From Pseudanabaena sp. UBA1465 (GTDB taxonomy: Bacteria > Cyanobacteriota > Cyanobacteriia > Pseudanabaenales > Pseudanabaenaceae), in the NCBI GenBank assembly GCA_002325645.1, contig DCSN01000245.1:51347-61491 (forward strand): DNA of 10,145 nt, given 5' to 3'. The notes under the pieces were generated by a model. It was not told where the DNA came from. It worked only from the letters and a program-made list of their open reading frames with translations, and made no database searches. Below, one piece after another: positions 6,022-10,145 of the stretch. A program made the translations under genes and the position numbers. Positions within the stretch are counted from its first letter, which is position 1, and the number at the start of each line of letters is the position of its first letter.

Positions 6022-6042
6022 TTTATTCTTTAAGGCGTATCC

Positions 6043-9000
6043 ATGACGGCTGATGAAGCGGTGACATTTATAGAGTTGTCGTTAGAAGAGCGCAGTCTGA
6101 CTCGTGTTGAGCAGTCTGTCTTTCTTGGCGTGTGGCAAGGTTTGTCTTATTCAGAGATCGCCAAGCAAACTGGCTATGATGCAGGTTACATTAAGTTAGT
6201 CAGTCATAAGCTTTGGCACTTATTAACAAATACTTTTGGCGAAAAAATAACCAAAAGCACGATGCAGAACGTAGTCCGTCGTCAGATGCAGAGTAAAAAA
6301 GCTGATGACAATACAACTGCACCTAATTTAAATAATCAGTCGGGTAGCCGCCAAGACTGGGGCGAAGTAGTTGATGTAAATTTCTTTTATGGACGAGGCT
6401 CGGAGTTAAATCATCTAGCGCAGTGGATCGATCACGATCGCTGTCGATTAGTAGCGATTTTGGGCATAGGGGGAGTGGGCAAAACCACTCTATCGGTTAA
6501 GCTTGCCCAGCAATTGCAGGGTAAATTTGATTTTGTGGTGTGGCGATCGCTGAATAATGCCAAAACACCTAGCGAAATGTTAGTAGCGATCATCCATTTC
6601 CTATCGCAACAGCGAGAAATGCCCGACACAAATGATCACAATGCACTGATTTCCCGCTTACTCGAATATTTACAGCGCTATCGCTGCTTATTAGTATTAG
6701 ATAACTTTGAATCAGTCTTAAAAGATGAAGCTCAAACAGGAGCCTATCGTAAGGACTATGAAGGTTATGGCTCTTTGTTAAGAAGGATTGGTGAGGTTGC
6801 CCACCGTAGTTGTTTGGTGATTACTAGTCGCGAGATGCCTGAAGAAGTGGCGACTTTGGAAGGAGATATCTTGCCCGTGCGAGCTTTGCAGCTTTATGGC
6901 ATTGATGAGTCGGCGGCTGAGCGGGTGCTTGAGGCTAAGGGGATCACCGCCGTGCCTAGTGATGTCCATCGACTAGTGCAATGGTATCGAGGCAATCCCC
7001 TCGCTTTAAAAATTGCGGCAACTTCGATTAAAGATCTTTATTCGGGCAGTGTTAATCGATTTTTAGAACAGAAGACAATTATTTTTAGTGGCATTAGTAA
7101 TCTGATTGAGCAGCAATATCAGAGACTAACTGCCTATGAAAAACAAATTATGCACTGGCTGGCGATTAATCGTGAGCCAGTGCAGCCTCATGAACTACAT
7201 TCCGATATTGTGCCGACGATCGAACAAAATTATTTGATGATGTCTTTGCGATCGCTGAAACGGCGATCGCTAGTTGAGCATACGGCGGCAGGTTTTACGC
7301 AACAGCCTGTGGTGATGGAGTTTATTACCAATCTCCTAATTGAGCAGATTTATCAAGAAATCACCCAAGAGCATCCCCTCGGCATCTTGCCCAGCATCCA
7401 GTCTAAGCTCAATAGGCAGCTTTTTTACTTGCGGCACTATGCCCTAATTAAGGCAACCTCCAAGGATTATGTCCGCCAAAGCCAGATTCGCTTAATTTTG
7501 GAACCCTTGCTTACCAAGCTGCTAGGGCGATTGGGCAGTAAGCAAATGGTAAGTAAAGAGCTACTTCAGACTCTTGCCGAGCTAAGACGAAGAGAGTTAC
7601 GGCCTGAGGGCGAAATGAAGTCCACCTTTGGTTATGGTGGGGGCAATATTATCAATTTGCTATGTCATCTTGGGGTTGATTTAACAGGTATAGACTTTTC
7701 CTATTTGGCGATTCGTCAGGCTTATTTATCAGAGGTCAAATTACACCGTGTTAACTTTGCCAAAACCGCACTCATTAAATCGGTATTTGCTGAAGTAATT
7801 GGTGGGGTCTTATCGGTTGCCTTTAGTGCTGACGGCAAACTATTAGCGATCGGCGATACCAAAGGTGATATCCATCTGTGGCGAGTCAGCGATGGTAAGC
7901 CTTTGCTGACCCACAAAGGTCACAAAGGATGGGTCGTTTCTGTATCGTTTAATCCTGCGGGAACAGTTTTGGCTAGTAGCAGTATTGATCAGTCCATCAA
8001 ATTATGGGATGTGTCAACGGGTGATTGCCTAAATACGCTCCAAGGATATATTGGGGCGGTGATGTCGGCGGTTTTTAGTCCCGATGGCACATTGTTGGCT
8101 AGTGGTCATGCCGATCGCACGGTACGACTATGGAATTCAGGACAATGTATTAAGATTTTGCAAGGTCATGAAGATATTGTGGAAGCTGTCGCCTTTAGTC
8201 CCAATGGCAATTTACTGGCTAGTGGTAGCGATGATGGTACGGTGCGCCTTTGGGATATTGAGACGGGTGAATGTATAAAAACCTTAGAAGGACACCAAGA
8301 TATTATCTGGTCGATCGCCTTTAGTCATAATGGCAACGTGTTAGCCAGTGGCAGCGAAGATCAAACCACGCGGCTCTGGAATGTAGAAACTGGTAGTTGT
8401 GTAAAAACCTTTACAGGGCATACTCACACTGTTTTTGCTGTTAGTTTTAGTCATGATGGTTCCACCCTTGCAACAGGTAGCGGCGATCGCACCATCCGTC
8501 TCTGGGATCTTAAAACGGCTCAATGCTTTAAAACTTTAACAGGACATAATCATTGGGTACGCTCCGTCGCTTTCCACCCCGATCATCTGATCCTCGCCAG
8601 CAGCAGTGGTGATGAGATGGTTAAGTTGTGGGAAATTGAAACAGGTTTCTGTATTCGGACTTTTCAGGGACATACAGGGCGATCGTGGTCAAATAACAAT
8701 GGTAATAAAGCCAACGACAATGCGTCTAATGAGCATCTTCTAAATATGTGGGAAGTCTCGTCAGGACAGCAGTTTAGGATTTTACAGGGTTATACCAACG
8801 CGGTCAGATCCGTTACCTTTAACCGTGAGCAAACGATCTTAGCCAGTGGCGGTGATGACTCGATTGTTCGCCTCTGGGATATCCAATCAGGAGCCTGTAT
8901 CCGCGCTTTGCATGGACATGCGGGGCATATTTGGCAAGTCGCCTTTAGTCCTAGCGGCACGATCTTGGCGAGTTGTGCTGAAGACTGCACGATCAAACTA

Positions 9001-9783
9001 TGGGATGTCAGCAGTGGTAACTGTTTGACCACTATTAGCGAACATCCAGATTTAGCAAGAACCTTAGTATTTAGTCATGATTCTAAACTTAAACTGCTTG
9101 CTACGGGCGAGACTAGCAAGGTAATTAAGTTAAGGAATGTTGTCACAGGTGATTGTTTGCAAATTTTTAAAGGGCATACGGCGGCAATCTTGGCGATCGC
9201 CTTCAGCCCTGACGATCGCCACATGATTAGCAGTGGCCGAGATCATGCTGTAAAAATTTGGGATGTCCAAACAGGAGAATGTTTACAAACCCTAGAGCAA
9301 CTTCCTTCTATTGTTTCTAATGTCAAATTTATTCCATCTCAACCTCATTGCGTGATTGGATGTGGTGGCAAAAATATCTACTGCTGGAATCCTCAAAAGG
9401 ACGGGCTAAATCTAGAGCTAATAGAACACGATAGTAATATTTTGACCATTGATGTTTCTCCCGATGGCATACTTCTAGCAAGCGGTGGCGAAGATAACCA
9501 AGTAAATATTTGGGATTTGCAAAAGAAAGAATTGATTAATAATTTTGTTGGTCATACCGACACAATTTATGATGTGACATTTTCGGCGGATGGCAATCTA
9601 GTTGCTAGCAGTAGCCGTGATGAAACTGTTAAGCTGTGGGACATCAAGACAGGACAATGTATTAAGACTTACCGCGATCCCCGTCCCTATGAAGGATTAA
9701 ATATTTACGAAGCCACAGGACTAACGCCTGCCCAGAAAACTAAGCTCATTTCTCTAGGGGCGATCGAAGAACTCAATTCTTGA
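6043..9783 (+). CDS. HTH / NB-ARC STAND ATPase with about 15 WD40 units
   Basis: A 1246-residue cytoplasmic signalling ATPase of the STAND class. Residues 1-82 form a helix-turn-helix-like domain resembling the vWA-MoxR-associated N-terminal HTH (LSYSEIAKQTGYDAGYIKLV at 34-52). The NB-ARC core follows, with Walker A GIGGVGKTT at 141-149 (K147), Walker B LLVLDN at 216-221, the LVITSRE sensor at 258-264, and GNPLAL at 317-322, then a winged-helix-like region at about 350-445. Residues 543-577 read like pentapeptide repeats. From about 587 to 1210 there are roughly 15 WD40 units, enough for two propellers. The C-terminal RPYEG...TGLTPAQKTKLISLGAIE tail recurs in cyanobacterial relatives. STAND proteins normally stay closed until the sensor repeats bind a ligand, then oligomerise. 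No nuclease, TIR or protease domain is visible, so the output is unknown; signalling, transcription control or defence are all possible. ORF is intact. Confidence 0.93.
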   Translation: MTADEAVTFIELSLEERSLTRVEQSVFLGVWQGLSYSEIAKQTGYDAGYIKLVSHKLWHLLTNTFGEKITKSTMQNVVRRQMQSKKADDNTTAPNLNNQSGSRQDWGEVVDVNFFYGRGSELNHLAQWIDHDRCRLVAILGIGGVGKTTLSVKLAQQLQGKFDFVVWRSLNNAKTPSEMLVAIIHFLSQQREMPDTNDHNALISRLLEYLQRYRCLLVLDNFESVLKDEAQTGAYRKDYEGYGSLLRRIGEVAHRSCLVITSREMPEEVATLEGDILPVRALQLYGIDESAAERVLEAKGITAVPSDVHRLVQWYRGNPLALKIAATSIKDLYSGSVNRFLEQKTIIFSGISNLIEQQYQRLTAYEKQIMHWLAINREPVQPHELHSDIVPTIEQNYLMMSLRSLKRRSLVEHTAAGFTQQPVVMEFITNLLIEQIYQEITQEHPLGILPSIQSKLNRQLFYLRHYALIKATSKDYVRQSQIRLILEPLLTKLLGRLGSKQMVSKELLQTLAELRRRELRPEGEMKSTFGYGGGNIINLLCHLGVDLTGIDFSYLAIRQAYLSEVKLHRVNFAKTALIKSVFAEVIGGVLSVAFSADGKLLAIGDTKGDIHLWRVSDGKPLLTHKGHKGWVVSVSFNPAGTVLASSSIDQSIKLWDVSTGDCLNTLQGYIGAVMSAVFSPDGTLLASGHADRTVRLWNSGQCIKILQGHEDIVEAVAFSPNGNLLASGSDDGTVRLWDIETGECIKTLEGHQDIIWSIAFSHNGNVLASGSEDQTTRLWNVETGSCVKTFTGHTHTVFAVSFSHDGSTLATGSGDRTIRLWDLKTAQCFKTLTGHNHWVRSVAFHPDHLILASSSGDEMVKLWEIETGFCIRTFQGHTGRSWSNNNGNKANDNASNEHLLNMWEVSSGQQFRILQGYTNAVRSVTFNREQTILASGGDDSIVRLWDIQSGACIRALHGHAGHIWQVAFSPSGTILASCAEDCTIKLWDVSSGNCLTTISEHPDLARTLVFSHDSKLKLLATGETSKVIKLRNVVTGDCLQIFKGHTAAILAIAFSPDDRHMISSGRDHAVKIWDVQTGECLQTLEQLPSIVSNVKFIPSQPHCVIGCGGKNIYCWNPQKDGLNLELIEHDSNILTIDVSPDGILLASGGEDNQVNIWDLQKKELINNFVGHTDTIYDVTFSADGNLVASSSRDETVKLWDIKTGQCIKTYRDPRPYEGLNIYEATGLTPAQKTKLISLGAIEELNS

Positions 9784-9819
9784 GTGGCGGCATTTCGTCG
9801 CCATTCAAGAATTGGTTTT
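9774..9819 (+). terminator. Hairpin terminator of the STAND gene
   Basis: CAATTCTTGAGTGGCG (9774-9789) pairs with CGCCATTCAAGAATTG (9799-9814), 15 of 16 plus a G-U pair, across a 9-base loop, followed by GTTTTG. The stem contains the last codons and the TGA stop of the large gene. The T run is short, so termination may be partial. Confidence 0.7.
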
Positions 9820-9844
9820 GTATCCTAACAAGACTGGCGATCGC

Positions 9845-9850
9845 TATAAT
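9845..9850 (+). promoter_or_regulatory. Consensus -10 box (TATAAT) for the ferredoxin gene
   Basis: A perfect TATAAT directly follows a HIP1 site, 38 bases before the chosen ferredoxin ATG. No good -35 was found at 16 to 18 bases upstream; TTGTAT at 9818-9823 is too far. Many cyanobacterial promoters lack a -35, so a separate ferredoxin transcript is plausible. Confidence 0.5.
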
Positions 9851-9887
9851 TCATAGGAAGTAAAGTTTTGTAAAACAAAGATTGAAT

Positions 9888-10106
9888 ATGGCTTATACGA
9901 TCGCATCAAATATATGTGAAGGTATAGCAGATTGCGTACCTGCTTGCCCCGTAGCTTGTATTGAACAAGGGGATGGCGCAAACAACAAAGGTACAATTTG
10001 GTTCAAAATTGATGCCTCAATTTGTATCGATTGTGGTGTTTGTTTACAGGTCTGCCCTGTTGCAGGAGCTATTTTGCCAGAAGATCGTCCAGAATTGGTG
10101 ATCTAG
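9888..10106 (+). CDS. Small bacterial-type ferredoxin, two Fe-S clusters
   Basis: A 72-residue soluble ferredoxin with two cluster motifs. Cysteines fall at 10, 16, 20 and 24 (NICEGIADCVPACPVACI), and at 46, 49, 52 and 56 in CIDCGVCLQVCPV, a full CxxCxxCxxxCP. In the first motif the second cysteine of the usual CxxCxxCxxxCP is missing (I13), leaving C-x5-C-x3-C. By analogy with 7Fe ferredoxins, C10, C16 and C56 could hold a [3Fe-4S] cluster and C20, C46, C49 and C52 a [4Fe-4S] cluster. Redox partner unknown. ATG at 9888 (MAYTIAS) is preferred over the in-frame TTG at 9882 because small cyanobacterial ferredoxins of this type begin MAYTI. The AGGAAG at 9855-9860 is too far away to be its ribosome site. 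It ends with an ILPEDRPELVI tail. Confidence 0.9.
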   Translation: MAYTIASNICEGIADCVPACPVACIEQGDGANNKGTIWFKIDASICIDCGVCLQVCPVAGAILPEDRPELVI

Positions 10107-10145
10107 ATCTTACTCCCTTCTCACCCAAAGAATAGGCGTTACAAA

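Larger units (their letters stand above)
5240..6042. other. 800-bp AT-rich non-coding region with repeats
   Basis: No credible gene was seen on either strand. Between the divergent hepC-like and STAND genes it holds, in order: a small imperfect palindrome near 5289-5313, a 14-bp tandem duplication, an array of three phased GTTATA hexamers, a degraded GCGCTT-headed hairpin repeat, a 112-bp inverted-repeat unit, and a second GTTATA pair next to the STAND gene's ribosome site (TAAGG, 6031-6035, 7 bases before ATG). Promoters for both flanking genes must lie here, but no convincing -35/-10 pair was identified. A small RNA cannot be excluded. Confidence 0.7.

Noticed and set aside
7800..9680. Regular DNA repeats considered as a CRISPR or tandem-repeat array
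   Set aside because: The periodicity of about 126 bases is explained by the coding of 42-residue WD40 units, with diverged sequence and no spacer structure.
6043..9783. Reading the STAND gene as part of a multi-gene antiphage operon with the downstream ferredoxin
   Set aside because: A hairpin terminator and a separate TATAAT box lie between them, and the ferredoxin is an ordinary housekeeping type; no defence partner is present.
9882..9887. TTG start two codons upstream of the small ferredoxin
   Set aside because: The ATG at 9888 gives the usual MAYTI start, and TTG is a rarer start codon with no better ribosome site.

Overview
The window looks like chromosomal DNA from a filamentous, moderately AT-rich cyanobacterium, possibly of the Pseudanabaena type. 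The signs are more than a dozen HIP1 palindromes (GCGATCGC) spread through genes and spacers, a myxol-type carotenoid hydratase (CruF), a HepC-like sugar transferase, and a very large NB-ARC/WD40 protein with the C-terminal tail typical of cyanobacterial members. The genus is recalled from general resemblance and was not computed. No transposase, integrase, CRISPR array, rRNA or tRNA was found.

Layout. Positions 33-3166 hold four genes on the minus strand: cruF, a small tail-anchored TPR protein, a MutT-type Nudix hydrolase, and a cysteine-synthase-family PLP enzyme. The last two overlap by 8 bases and should form one transcript read from cysK into mutT. A divergent spacer leads to plus-strand genes for a universal stress protein (3392-3844) and a small thioredoxin-like [2Fe-2S] ferredoxin (3976-4275). 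The ferredoxin converges on a minus-strand HepC-like membrane phosphoglycosyl transferase (4310-5239). A perfect 21-bp hairpin between them can terminate both. An 800-bp AT-rich non-coding stretch (5240-6042) carries repeats and candidate regulatory sites. It leads into a 1246-residue STAND ATPase with an N-terminal helix-turn-helix, NB-ARC core, short pentapeptide-like segment and about 15 WD40 units (6043-9783). A hairpin terminator and a separate TATAAT promoter separate it from a small bacterial-type ferredoxin (9888-10106).

The genes do not form one pathway. They are mostly housekeeping or redox and stress functions (cysteine synthesis, nucleotide sanitation, USP, two ferredoxins), plus cell-surface and pigment genes. 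The distinctive element is the STAND/WD40 gene with its long leader region. The strongest non-coding signals are a family of GCGCTTTGCGCT-headed hairpin repeats in the spacers, helically phased GTTATA hexamers upstream of the STAND gene, and a 112-bp MITE-like inverted-repeat unit.
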